From the NCBI GenBank assembly GCA_963528625.1, contig CAURVQ010000016.1, positions 1-29,477 of the forward strand: a stretch of DNA of 29,477 bases. The letters are read 5' to 3'. A program made the translations under genes and the position numbers. This DNA is from CALHVR01 sp963528625 (GTDB lineage Bacteria > Fusobacteriota > Fusobacteriia > Fusobacteriales > Leptotrichiaceae). Positions 17,516-25,326 of the stretch are shown one piece after another. How positions within the stretch are numbered: position 1 is the stretch's first letter; every line of letters begins with the position of its first letter. The notes beneath the pieces are model-generated. The model was not told the DNA's origin and did no database searches. It worked only from the letters and a program-made list of their open reading frames with translations.

Positions 17516-18097
17516 ATGAAAAAAATATTAATTTTATTAATCATTACAATTTTTAGTAATTTAAGTTTTTCTTACGAAGATTATTACAAAAAAGTTTATA
17601 CAATTAAAATTTCTAAAACAGAACTTTTTAAATCATTAAATGTTACAGAAAAACAAGCTAATAAACTTTCTAATGTTTTCAAATATTTTCAAAAAAAAGC
17701 AAATAAAATTGAAAATAAATTTATAACATTTGAGCAAAAAAAAGAAAAATTAAATAAAATTGAAAAAGAAAGATACGAACAAATTAAAAAGATTTTAACT
17801 CCTTCTCAATTATTAACTTTTAACGAATATACAAACAAACAAAAATTAGATTTTGAGAAAAAAAATAATAAAATTAAAACTTTAATTGATGATCTAGATT
17901 TAACAAATTCACAAAAAGCTTCTATTCTAAAATTTGATAGAAATTTTAACAGAAAATTAACTCAAATGAATAAAGAATTTTTATCTTCTTCTGAATTTTT
18001 AGATAAATTTAATAGCCTTAAAGAAAATAGAAATTCACAAATCAATGATATTTTAACCGATGAACAAAAACAAATTTTAAAATCATTTAATTATTAA
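17516..18097 (+). CDS. Periplasmic Spy/CpxP-like LTxxQ protein
   Basis: 193 residues, of which the first 19 (MKKILILLIITIFSNLSFS) are a signal peptide. The mature part is almost entirely helical and very lysine-rich. Four spaced motifs resemble the LTxxQ signature of Spy/CpxP: NVTEKQANKL near 42, ILTPSQLLTF near 97, LDLTNSQKASI near 122, and ILTDEQKQIL near 180. Spy is a periplasmic chaperone and CpxP an envelope-stress sensor partner; either kind of role is possible here. The GAGAG site gives a short-spaced start. It follows guaB by 20 bases and is closed by a terminator three bases after its stop, so it is the last gene of a two-gene unit. No stress regulator is nearby. The specific function is unknown. 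Confidence 0.72.
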   Translation: MKKILILLIITIFSNLSFSYEDYYKKVYTIKISKTELFKSLNVTEKQANKLSNVFKYFQKKANKIENKFITFEQKKEKLNKIEKERYEQIKKILTPSQLLTFNEYTNKQKLDFEKKNNKIKTLIDDLDLTNSQKASILKFDRNFNRKLTQMNKEFLSSSEFLDKFNSLKENRNSQINDILTDEQKQILKSFNY

Positions 18098-18100
18098 AAT

Positions 18101-18136
18101 AAAATCCCTCGACTCTTTTTTGAGTTTAGGGATTTT
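18101..18136. terminator. Bidirectional intrinsic terminator between the Spy-like gene and the RM system
   Basis: AAAATCCCT then ACTC pair with GAGT then AGGGATTTT around a T-rich loop, giving 13 bp with a small bulge. A-rich and T-rich flanks allow use from both sides. It also overlaps the stop codon of the specificity gene at 18135-18137. Confidence 0.8.
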
Positions 18137-19187
18137 AACCTTTATTTATTATTTGTTTTATTTGATTTTCTAATTTCATCATATAAGCTTCCATATATTC
18201 CCAATCAGGAGAATTATCACTCTTCACTGGTAAATAAATAGAAAAATTTCTTTTTATATGTCTATTTAGTTCATTCTCAAAAGCTTTATAATAAGTTTGA
18301 GACTCTTTAAATATCATTGTTGCTATAAACTTTTTACAATATTCAGACATTCTTAACTTTGGAATTAAAACAATAACATTTTGACTTGTATAAAAAGGTT
18401 CTTTTTGTATAAAACAAGATCCTAAATAACCGCCTAATGATAAAGTTAAATTACCAGATTCATAAGGTTTAATTTCTTTTATTAAATCAACTTGTTCAGT
18501 TATACCATTATTAAAGTTTGACCTACCTATAAAATTTACTTTAGGAGATATCATAGTCATTTTTACTTTATCTAACTTTGTTCCTGAATCTATGTTAAAT
18601 AAATATTCATCATATAAGTTAAATCTTTTCCATTTTGTTATATCAATCTTATGAGATTTTGATTTTTCTACATAAGTTGTAACATAGTTTGAACTCTCTC
18701 TCTCTCTAGCGTAAAGCTGTTTTACGTACCTCTCCATATATTCCCAATCAGGCTCACCGTTAATATCAACAGGTAATTTTATATATTCTTCTTTTATTGA
18801 TTCAGAAGACCCCATATCATTATATTGATACTTTCTAGTCAAAGTACTTCTTATTACTGTAGCTAAAAATAAACCTACATCTTTGTTTATATTTTGATTA
18901 TATAATAATAGTATTGAAGACCCTCCACCTCCACGACCTAAAAAATCTGTTTCTTGATAAAATGTGCTACCATCAACTGGACTTACTGTTATACAGTTCC
19001 CTTCGTCTAATAATTCATTGTTTAATGGTGTACGATAACTATCTATTCCATTATTATAATTTCCAGAAGATACAAAGGGAATATGTCCTTCATCATATTT
19101 TTTTACACTTCTTGAGGTGGGTCTCTTTATATCGAAAATACTATTTATTTTAAACTCTTTCCAATCTTGTATATTAATTTTCTTCAT
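18135..19187 (-). CDS. Restriction-modification specificity subunit (HsdS/BcgIB-like)
   Basis: 350 residues built as two similar halves of about 175. Each half starts with a W-K-(E/R)-F motif (DWKEFKI near 8 and KWKRFNL near 186) and ends in a helical stretch beginning PDWEYME (near 143 and 327). This is the two-target-domain plan of type I and BcgI-like specificity subunits, which read a split DNA site and direct the methylase/nuclease. An in-frame GTG at 19196 is possible, but AGGTGA spaces correctly to the ATG at 19187. The gene overlaps the upstream methylase gene by 14 bases, so translation is likely coupled. The recognition sequence cannot be read from the protein. A 20-base DNA repeat marks the two helical ends. 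Confidence 0.85.
   Translation of the reverse strand: MKKINIQDWKEFKINSIFDIKRPTSRSVKKYDEGHIPFVSSGNYNNGIDSYRTPLNNELLDEGNCITVSPVDGSTFYQETDFLGRGGGGSSILLLYNQNINKDVGLFLATVIRSTLTRKYQYNDMGSSESIKEEYIKLPVDINGEPDWEYMERYVKQLYARERESSNYVTTYVEKSKSHKIDITKWKRFNLYDEYLFNIDSGTKLDKVKMTMISPKVNFIGRSNFNNGITEQVDLIKEIKPYESGNLTLSLGGYLGSCFIQKEPFYTSQNVIVLIPKLRMSEYCKKFIATMIFKESQTYYKAFENELNRHIKRNFSIYLPVKSDNSPDWEYMEAYMMKLENQIKQIINKG
18190..18209 (-). repeat. 20-base direct repeat, copy 1, inside the specificity gene
   Basis: The 20-base sequence here is identical to 18733-18752. It encodes the PDWEYME motif at the end of the second half of the specificity subunit. Confidence 0.85.
18733..18752 (-). repeat. 20-base direct repeat, copy 2, inside the specificity gene
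   Basis: Identical to 18190-18209, encoding the same PDWEYME motif at the end of the first half. The copies are 543 bases apart, a multiple of three, so recombination between them would stay in frame. Confidence 0.85.
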
Positions 19188-20958
19188 TAATATCACCTAA
19201 ATCTAGAATTAATTTATTATCTTCTATATTTGATTTATATAATACACTATCTAGTAATTTTGCATTAAATTCCTTCACATCTATATTTTCTTCAAACATA
19301 ATATAATCTAGTATTGTCTTTTTAAAATCTTCTTCAAATATTTCAAATTCTTTTTGTGGCTTTTGATACGATAGATTTTCTTCTGAGTTTAACCACTGAT
19401 GAGTATTATATTTTCTATCTACTTTTGTATGAGCTACTTCCAACCAATATTTTTCTATATCTTTCCAACGATTTTTTATATCTTGTCTACCTTGATTTTT
19501 TACTCTCTCTAAACCATCTTCTTCTATATAGAATGCAAATACTTTTTTTCTATTTTGAGGTTCCCCAGTTTCAAAGACAAAAATACTTGTTGTTACTCCT
19601 GCATCAAATAAATTTTCTGGAAGTTTCACTATCATTTTTAAAGTATGTTTTTTTAGAAGTTTCTGCATTTTATCTTTTTCTAATTTTTTATCTGGCAAGA
19701 TAAATGCACATTTTGTACCCACAGGTACATTAGTTAAAACATTCTCTACAATTTTCTTACAACCATATTTTCTTTCATATGGCGGATTCATTAGAACTTT
19801 AGTTATATTTTTTGATTTTATCCAATTACACGCTTTTTCTTCTCTAGTATCTAAATGTTCCAAGTTAGTTTTCCCATCTTTGTGAATAAGCATATTAGCA
19901 CAAGCTAAAGCAAATATTTCTCTATCAAACTCAATTCCAAACAATTTATTTTGTTTTATTTCTTCTGCTTCTTTTGTATTATTTCCACCAACTTCTCTAA
20001 TCATATTAGCCATCGACTTAGCTAAAAATGCTCCGCTCCCACAAGTTGCATCTAATACTCTATCGTTATAACTTACACCTATTAATTCATACATAAATGA
20101 TGTAATATGTTCTGGTGTAAATACTTGACCATTTTCAGATTTCTTCTTATATCTATTAAATTCATTGAAGAAAATCCCCATTACATCTTCACCATTCCAG
20201 TTATCGGAATTAACTGATTCTGAAATTTCAATAATAGAATCTATAAATATGTTTATATCTTCTTGATTTTCTACTATATTTACTTTTATTTCACTATACA
20301 CTTCTAATAAAATGTCAATTTTTAAATTTTGTTGTCTATGCTCTTGTAATGATTTTGCTAGAGTATCAAAGATTTTATTTCTAAATGGTTCATATCCATT
20401 ATCTTTAATAGCATTTAAATTACCACCAAAACGTTCGACAACTAATGCAGAAGCTGTAAATATCATTCTATGATATAAGTTTTTTATTCCAAATTTAAAA
20501 TGTAATAAATCATTTATACGCTTAGTTACAGTAAATATCTTACCTTTATCTACAAAATTTAGTTTAAATAAATCTAAATAATATTGTTTTTCTTGAAGTG
20601 TTTTAGCAACTCTTATTTCTTCTTTATTTTTATATACTACTACATCTGCACCATTATATAAGATACCTATTGTATTTTTATATTTAGAAGAAATTATATC
20701 AATATTCTTAAATAATTCATCTATTATGGACTTTTTACTTAAATCTTTATCTGATGATTTTGTTTCTAATATTATTGCGGGTTCATTAACATTATTAGGT
20801 AAATACCAGCCATCAGGCTTATCATTAATACCTTTAAATCCTAATTGATTAAAAGTTGTTATTTGTCCTGTCCCTTGCTGAATATTCTTTTCTTTTTCAT
20901 CAAACTTTAAAATTATCTTTGCTTCATCTCTTACTTCATCTTCTCTTTTCACCATCAT
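19174..20958 (-). CDS. Fused restriction nuclease / N6-adenine methylase subunit (BcgIA-like)
   Basis: 594 residues. The N-terminal part looks like a PD-(D/E)xK nuclease: Pro48-Asp49 followed by Glu65-x-Lys67 in AIILETKSS. Residues about 150-260 are a helical connector. Residues about 270-480 are an N6-adenine methylase with the SAM motif LDATCGSGAFL (302-312) and catalytic NPPY (391-394). The C-terminal region would contact the specificity subunit. A nuclease-methylase chain of this size next to a separate specificity gene matches BcgI-type (type IIB) systems, which cut on both sides of a split site. It could instead be a type I-like modification enzyme with a vestigial nuclease. AAGGA lies before the first of two ATGs. 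A 20-base poly-T run lies 40 bases upstream. Confidence 0.85.
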   Translation of the reverse strand: MMVKREDEVRDEAKIILKFDEKEKNIQQGTGQITTFNQLGFKGINDKPDGWYLPNNVNEPAIILETKSSDKDLSKKSIIDELFKNIDIISSKYKNTIGILYNGADVVVYKNKEEIRVAKTLQEKQYYLDLFKLNFVDKGKIFTVTKRINDLLHFKFGIKNLYHRMIFTASALVVERFGGNLNAIKDNGYEPFRNKIFDTLAKSLQEHRQQNLKIDILLEVYSEIKVNIVENQEDINIFIDSIIEISESVNSDNWNGEDVMGIFFNEFNRYKKKSENGQVFTPEHITSFMYELIGVSYNDRVLDATCGSGAFLAKSMANMIREVGGNNTKEAEEIKQNKLFGIEFDREIFALACANMLIHKDGKTNLEHLDTREEKACNWIKSKNITKVLMNPPYERKYGCKKIVENVLTNVPVGTKCAFILPDKKLEKDKMQKLLKKHTLKMIVKLPENLFDAGVTTSIFVFETGEPQNRKKVFAFYIEEDGLERVKNQGRQDIKNRWKDIEKYWLEVAHTKVDRKYNTHQWLNSEENLSYQKPQKEFEIFEEDFKKTILDYIMFEENIDVKEFNAKLLDSVLYKSNIEDNKLILDLGDINEEN

Positions 20959-20992
20959 ATTATCTTGTCCTTTTGAATAAAATCCCCCTTAA

Positions 20993-21024
20993 ATTTTAAA
21001 AAAAAAAAAAAAAAAAACGGTTAA
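20993..21024 (-). promoter_or_regulatory. Candidate poly-T-spaced promoter of the restriction-modification operon
   Basis: On the minus strand TTAACC (21024-21019), a 20-base spacer made of one G and 19 T, then TAAAAT (20998-20993). A start near 20986 would leave a short leader to the methylase ATG. The spacer is longer than the ideal 17, so this promoter state should be weak. The box assignment is inference; the T-run is plain. Confidence 0.4.
20998..21017. repeat. Homopolymer of 20 A (T on the coding strand)
   Basis: Twenty consecutive A on the plus strand, the longest single-base run I found in the window. Runs of this length change length readily by polymerase slippage. It could also be miscounted by the sequencing method. 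Confidence 0.9.
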
Positions 21025-21051
21025 TATTTTATTAAATTTATATTAATTTTT

Positions 21052-21083
21052 AAAAAACTAAAATGGACGAATTACTCCGTCCA
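21052..21083 (-). terminator. Intrinsic terminator upstream of the RM operon
   Basis: TGGACG (21083-21078 on the minus strand) pairs with CGTCCA (21069-21064) around an 8-base loop. The minus strand continues into TTTTAGTTTTTT. It would end transcripts arriving from the nuclease-like gene. Confidence 0.65.
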
Positions 21084-21113
21084 CTATTTTAATATAAATA
21101 CTATTTTGTTTTT

Positions 21114-21197
21114 GATATAGTAGGTGTTCTGGTTCCTACATCTCCTTATACTTTTCAGTATTGGTGATAGACGAACTAAAATCTCTATCCTTATATC
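21114..21197. ncRNA. Unclassified structured RNA candidate (four-helix junction)
   Basis: An 84-base element folds by eye into a closed junction. P1 is GATATAG with TTATATC (21114-21120 with 21191-21197, one G-T pair). P2 is TAGG with CCTA (21121-21124 with 21135-21138). P3 is ATACT with AGTAT (21148-21152 with 21157-21161). P4 is GATAGA with TCTATC (21166-21171 with 21184-21189). The layout resembles a cloverleaf, but there is no tRNA T-loop or anticodon loop, and it fits no riboswitch consensus I know. It lies in the 3' region of the nuclease-like gene and before the RM terminator. Strand is not determined by the pairing, but the neighbouring genes favour minus. Confidence 0.4.
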
Positions 21198-21221
21198 CGA
21201 TTATATTCTATCCCATATTCC

Positions 21222-21611
21222 TTATTTTGTCAACAATTTTTCTAACTTATTCACATATCTTTTTAATTGTTTATTACTCATCCCATATGCTGTAATTATT
21301 GAATTTTCAAGTCCTTTATGTTTTATTTTATTCTTCAAACTTAATTTCAAAATTATATTAATATTTGAATTTTCTAATTTTTTTATAAACCAAACACTAT
21401 CTAAATATTGTTTATCTTTCAAAATATAATTAGGATTTTCTAAAATTTCTTTATATTTTTCTTCTATTAGATCTACTACCTCGGGATGTCTTTCTCTTAT
21501 ATGCTCTAATCTTTCTTTTCTTAGAATTACATGATTCCCATTCAATTTACCAAATTCACTTTCTAAAACTCTAATAATTTTTGTAGTTAATATTACGGTA
21601 TCTTTTTTTAT
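21222..21611 (-). CDS. Small PBECR/RelE-like nuclease-fold protein, apparent ATA start
   Basis: 129 residues if begun at ATA (21611). Conserved-looking pieces are ERLEHIRERHPEV near 33-45, an ILKL strand near 86-89, and NSIITAYGMSNKQLKRYVNK near 102-121. This pattern is like small proteins of the Barnase-EndoU-ColicinE5/D-RelE-like (PBECR) nuclease group, found in phages and toxin modules. The start needs comment. The first in-frame conventional start is a TTG (21545) with no good ribosome site, and it would cut away coding-like sequence. Upstream the frame stays open, and an AAAGGAGG site lies seven bases before ATA, exactly where an ATG would be expected. So ATA is either a rare start or a damaged ATG. 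A close antitoxin partner is not obvious. Family assignment is by motif only. Confidence 0.6.
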   Translation of the reverse strand: MKKDTVILTTKIIRVLESEFGKLNGNHVILRKERLEHIRERHPEVVDLIEEKYKEILENPNYILKDKQYLDSVWFIKKLENSNINIILKLSLKNKIKHKGLENSIITAYGMSNKQLKRYVNKLEKLLTK

Positions 21612-21684
21612 TAAAATTCCTCCTTTTATTTTTTAACTTTTCAAATAATTATCCAATTTCCATAATATCCTCTATTCTTCTTTA

Positions 21685-22449
21685 TTAAATTGACATTTCT
21701 CTATAATTCATAAATTCCCCAGCCTCATCTATCAAAGCTTTAAATATTTTATTCGCATCATTATGATATTTATGCATCATTTCTGGATGCCATTGCACTC
21801 CAACTAAAAACGGATAAGTCGTGCTTTCTATTGCTTCCACCACTCCATCTTTAGCACTAGCTGACACTATATAATCTTTCGCTATATCTTTTAATGCCTG
21901 ATGGTGAAACGAATTTATCATTATATTATTTTCGCCAAAAATTTTATAAATTTTTGTATCATTCTCTATTATTGCTGTATGTGTTTTCAATTCAGGCGAA
22001 TGATCTTGAGAATGTTTCAAAATTTCTCTATCATTTTTTATATACGATAAATCTTGATAAAGTGTTCCTCCTTCAAAAACATTAATTATTTGACATCCAC
22101 GACAAATTCCCAATATAGGCAATTTTCTTTTTTTTGCTTCTCTTAATAATATAAAATCATACTCGTCTCTTTCGGGTAAAATTTCTTCTAATTTACTACT
22201 TGGCTCTTCTCCATAATTATGCGGACATACATCATGCCCTCCAGATAAAATTAACCCATCAATCATTGATATTTGTTCTGCTATTATTTCTTCATCCAAA
22301 CTCATTGGTATCATCAAAGGTATTCCACCATTTTTTATAACTGCATCTACATAATCTTTATTTACATAATTTCTAGGATATAAAGCAAAATATCCACTAT
22401 TATCTGCTATTATGCTTGTTGATATTCCTATTATTGGTTTTTTTTTCAT
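21685..22449 (-). CDS. Class I glutamine-amidotransferase-like hydrolase (peptidase C26, PuuD-like)
   Basis: 254 residues. The N-terminus KPIIGISTS and the DAVIKNGGIPLMIP and GLILSGGHDVCPHNYGEEP segments match the gamma-glutamyl-GABA hydrolase family. The nucleophile is Cys116 in GICRGCQ, and the triad continues with His221 and Glu223 in VQWHPE. Such enzymes cut gamma-glutamyl bonds in the cytoplasm; the substrate here may be a gamma-glutamylated amine or peptide. A start at 22488 would overlap the end of trkH and has no ribosome site. The ATG at 22449, preceded by a GAGAG stretch, fits the family start better. It lies 23 bases after trkH, and nothing nearby suggests putrescine breakdown, so its pathway is open. 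Confidence 0.85.
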   Translation of the reverse strand: MKKKPIIGISTSIIADNSGYFALYPRNYVNKDYVDAVIKNGGIPLMIPMSLDEEIIAEQISMIDGLILSGGHDVCPHNYGEEPSSKLEEILPERDEYDFILLREAKKRKLPILGICRGCQIINVFEGGTLYQDLSYIKNDREILKHSQDHSPELKTHTAIIENDTKIYKIFGENNIMINSFHHQALKDIAKDYIVSASAKDGVVEAIESTTYPFLVGVQWHPEMMHKYHNDANKIFKALIDEAGEFMNYREMSI

Positions 22450-22472
22450 ATTTTCTCTCTTTCTATTCAAAT

Positions 22473-23924
22473 TTATTTCATTTTCCATGTACTCGGTACA
22501 AATAACACTAACATTGGAAATAATTCTAATCTTCCAGCCAACATTGAAAAACTTAATACAATTTTATTAAAGTCTGTCAATTCATAAAAACTAAATGCCG
22601 GTCCTACTTTTCCTAGCCCCGGACCTATATTATTATATGTGGCAGCCACTGCACTAAAAGCTGTTTTAAAATCATCCATTGAAAATGAAACAATTAATAA
22701 AATTATAGTAAATAAAAATATATATACTAAAAAATATCCTAACATACTTTTTTGTATTTTTTTATCTATCGGTTTCTCTTCAAATTTTACAGTTATTTCT
22801 CTAAATGGATTTATCATTTGTCGGATTTCACTAATCGCCATTTTTCCTAACATAATAACTCTTGAAATTTTAAGTCCTCCAGCTGTTGACCCAGCACATC
22901 CTCCAAAAAACATAACTACTAATATAATTACTTGTGAAAACATAGGCCATTGTCCAAAATCTGCTGTTGAGTACCCTGTTGTTGTCATAATAGATGAAAT
23001 TGTAAAAAAGCTATCTCTTAACCCTTTACCAAAACTACCATAAGCTGTAATATATAAATTTATTGCGATTAAAATTATACTTGTAACAACTATGAAAAGA
23101 TAATACTTTAATTCTTCATTTTTCAAGGCTTCTTTAACTTTTCCTATTAAAATAAAATAATAAATATTAAAATTAACTCCAAAAACTAGCATACCTATAC
23201 CTAACACTAATTCAATATATAAACTGTTATACGGTAATATACTTCCATTACGAACTCCAAATCCTCCTGTTCCTGCCGTTCCAAATGCAAGTAAAGTTGA
23301 TTCAAACCAATCCAATCCTCCTAACATTAAAAGAACTATCATTACAAATGTCATTGCTAAATATATTTTATACAAAACTCTTGCCGTTGTTGATAATTTT
23401 GATACTAATTTACCAAAAACTGGTCCCGGAACTTCAGCTTTCATAATATGAACTGTACTAGGTGAATTTTTAGGAAATATTGCCAACGCCAATACTAATA
23501 CTCCCATTCCTCCAACTAAATGCGTAAAACTTCTCCAAAATAAGTTAGAATGACTTATTACGTTTAAATCTGTAATAATGCTAGATCCCGTCGTAGTAAA
23601 ACCACTTACTACTTCAAAGAAAGCATCAATAAATCGTGGAATTTCTCCAGTTATGACAAATGGTAAAGCTCCAAAAATTGACATTGCAATCCAAGACAAT
23701 GCAACTATTACAAATCCTTCTCTACCACAAATAACCATATTTTTAGGTGTTTTAAACGATAATAGTCCACCAATTATTAAAAGCAAAAATATTATTCCAG
23801 CATATGCCATTTTATGTAAATTAGATTCTCCATAAATAAAACTCACTATCAATGGTAAAATCATAAATCCAGCTTCAAGAGATAATATACGACCTACTAT
23901 AAATCCAATCATTCTTTTATTCAT
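22473..23924 (-). CDS. trkH: Trk/Ktr potassium uptake membrane subunit
   Basis: 483 residues with many membrane segments, arranged as four pore repeats. The selectivity-filter loops are visible: GFTTTGSS near 107-114, GTAGTGGFG near 214-222, TTTGYSTADF near 314-323, and NNIGPGLGKVGP near 431-442. It imports K+ driven by ion gradients, and its gating is controlled by the TrkA ring. It is 21 bases after trkA. The ribosome site before the chosen ATG is weak: an AAGGG lies 15 or more bases upstream, and an ATG four codons downstream is possible. The first ATG keeps the full first helix. Confidence 0.94.
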   Translation of the reverse strand: MNKRMIGFIVGRILSLEAGFMILPLIVSFIYGESNLHKMAYAGIIFLLLIIGGLLSFKTPKNMVICGREGFVIVALSWIAMSIFGALPFVITGEIPRFIDAFFEVVSGFTTTGSSIITDLNVISHSNLFWRSFTHLVGGMGVLVLALAIFPKNSPSTVHIMKAEVPGPVFGKLVSKLSTTARVLYKIYLAMTFVMIVLLMLGGLDWFESTLLAFGTAGTGGFGVRNGSILPYNSLYIELVLGIGMLVFGVNFNIYYFILIGKVKEALKNEELKYYLFIVVTSIILIAINLYITAYGSFGKGLRDSFFTISSIMTTTGYSTADFGQWPMFSQVIILVVMFFGGCAGSTAGGLKISRVIMLGKMAISEIRQMINPFREITVKFEEKPIDKKIQKSMLGYFLVYIFLFTIILLIVSFSMDDFKTAFSAVAATYNNIGPGLGKVGPAFSFYELTDFNKIVLSFSMLAGRLELFPMLVLFVPSTWKMK

Positions 23925-23945
23925 AATTTTTCACATATTTCCCTT

Positions 23946-25301
23946 CTATTTTAATATATCATCAATTTCTTCTATATGAGCTTTAAGCGTTATAATCATA
24001 ACCTTATCTTTAGCTTGTAAAACATCATCTCCACCCGGATATATTAATTCCTCGTTATTTCTTAATATTGATGCGATTAATAAGTTTTCTTTTATCTTTA
24101 ATTCTTTTAATGGTATTCCAATAATTTTACTACCTTCTTCAATTTGAAAAATTATTGATTCTGCATTTGTATTAAATAATCTCCTTAAAGCATTCATTTT
24201 TGAGCTTTTTACATTCATTTTACTTCTAACAACTCTCAGTATTATTTCTGCAATTATTTTTTTAGGTACTATTGTTGAAAATCCTTGTTCTTCTAATATT
24301 GGAAGCAACATCGTTCCACTCAATTTTGTTAAAATTTTTCCTTTATTCAAACTTTTAGCAAACATTGAAATTACAATATTTTCTTCATCACTATCAGTTA
24401 AAGCAACAACAGCATCGTATTTTTTTATTCCTTGATTTAATAAAAACTCTTGATCTGATTCCTTTCCTTTAATTACAATAGCTTGATCATATTTTCTACT
24501 TAAACTTTCAACTCTTTTATTTCTTGATTCAATTATTTTTACACTTTTCTTATTTTTTAATAATTTTTCTGTTAAATAATGTGGAATAATTCCACCACCT
24601 AATATCATCACCGAATTTACTGGCTTTGTCTTATATCCCATTTTATTATAAAAATCTGTTACCGATTCATTTGTCCCGGTTATATAAATATTATCATTTT
24701 CTTTAAATTTATAATCTCCAGTTGGAATAAATACTTTATCATATCTTTTTATAGCACAAACAATAACTTTTCCTTTTATTGTCCTATTCATTTCTCTCAA
24801 TGTCATTCCAACTAATACACTCTCTTCTTTTACTATAAGCCCAATTATGTTTGCTCTATTTGAAAAAAATGTATCTGCACTAATTGCATTAGGAAATTTT
24901 AGCTTTTTAATAATACTTTTTGCTGCTTCATCTTCCGGATTTATCATTAGAGATATTCCAAGTTCTTCCCTAACAAATTTTACATTTGTACTATATTCAG
25001 GATTTCTAACTCTTGCTATTGTATATTTTGCTCCAAGTTTTCCCCCTATAACACATGCCATTATATTTAATTCGTCCGATTCAGTCACCGAAATAAACAT
25101 GTCTGCTTTTTCAATCCCTGCTTCTATCAAATTTTCGTGACTTGCACCATTTCCTACAAGCCCTGTTATATCATATTTTTCTATTAATCGTTCAATTTTC
25201 TCAATATCTTTTTCAATTAAAATAACATCGTTATCACTGGCAGATAATTCTGCACAAAGTTCTTCTCCTACAACTCCCGCTCCCACAATTATTATTTTCA
25301 T
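23946..25301 (-). CDS. trkA: Trk potassium uptake regulatory subunit (NAD-binding)
   Basis: 451 residues with two RCK repeats, each a Rossmann-type domain plus a TrkA-C domain. The first nucleotide site reads IIVGAGVVGEELC (residues 3-15), with an acidic residue at the end of the second strand (LIEKD). The second repeat starts near VMILGGGIIPHYLTEKL (about 230), where the glycine motif is less regular. TrkA forms a ring under TrkH and opens or closes it in response to NAD(H) or nucleotides. AGAGGA lies at good distance from the start. It follows hemB by 25 bases and is probably in the same transcript. Confidence 0.95.
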   Translation of the reverse strand: MKIIIVGAGVVGEELCAELSASDNDVILIEKDIEKIERLIEKYDITGLVGNGASHENLIEAGIEKADMFISVTESDELNIMACVIGGKLGAKYTIARVRNPEYSTNVKFVREELGISLMINPEDEAAKSIIKKLKFPNAISADTFFSNRANIIGLIVKEESVLVGMTLREMNRTIKGKVIVCAIKRYDKVFIPTGDYKFKENDNIYITGTNESVTDFYNKMGYKTKPVNSVMILGGGIIPHYLTEKLLKNKKSVKIIESRNKRVESLSRKYDQAIVIKGKESDQEFLLNQGIKKYDAVVALTDSDEENIVISMFAKSLNKGKILTKLSGTMLLPILEEQGFSTIVPKKIIAEIILRVVRSKMNVKSSKMNALRRLFNTNAESIIFQIEEGSKIIGIPLKELKIKENLLIASILRNNEELIYPGGDDVLQAKDKVMIITLKAHIEEIDDILK

Positions 25302-25326
25302 TTTGTATCCTCTTTTATCTATTTTT

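Noticed and set aside
21114..21197. A tRNA gene, because of cloverleaf-like pairing and 84-base length
   Set aside because: Neither strand shows a GTTCGAA-type T-loop, a seven-base anticodon loop or the D-arm invariants. The loops are 10, 4 and 12 bases.
22450..22488. Start of the glutamine-amidotransferase-like gene at 22488
   Set aside because: It overlaps the trkH stop, has no ribosome site, and adds 13 polar residues not seen before the family's KPIIGI start.
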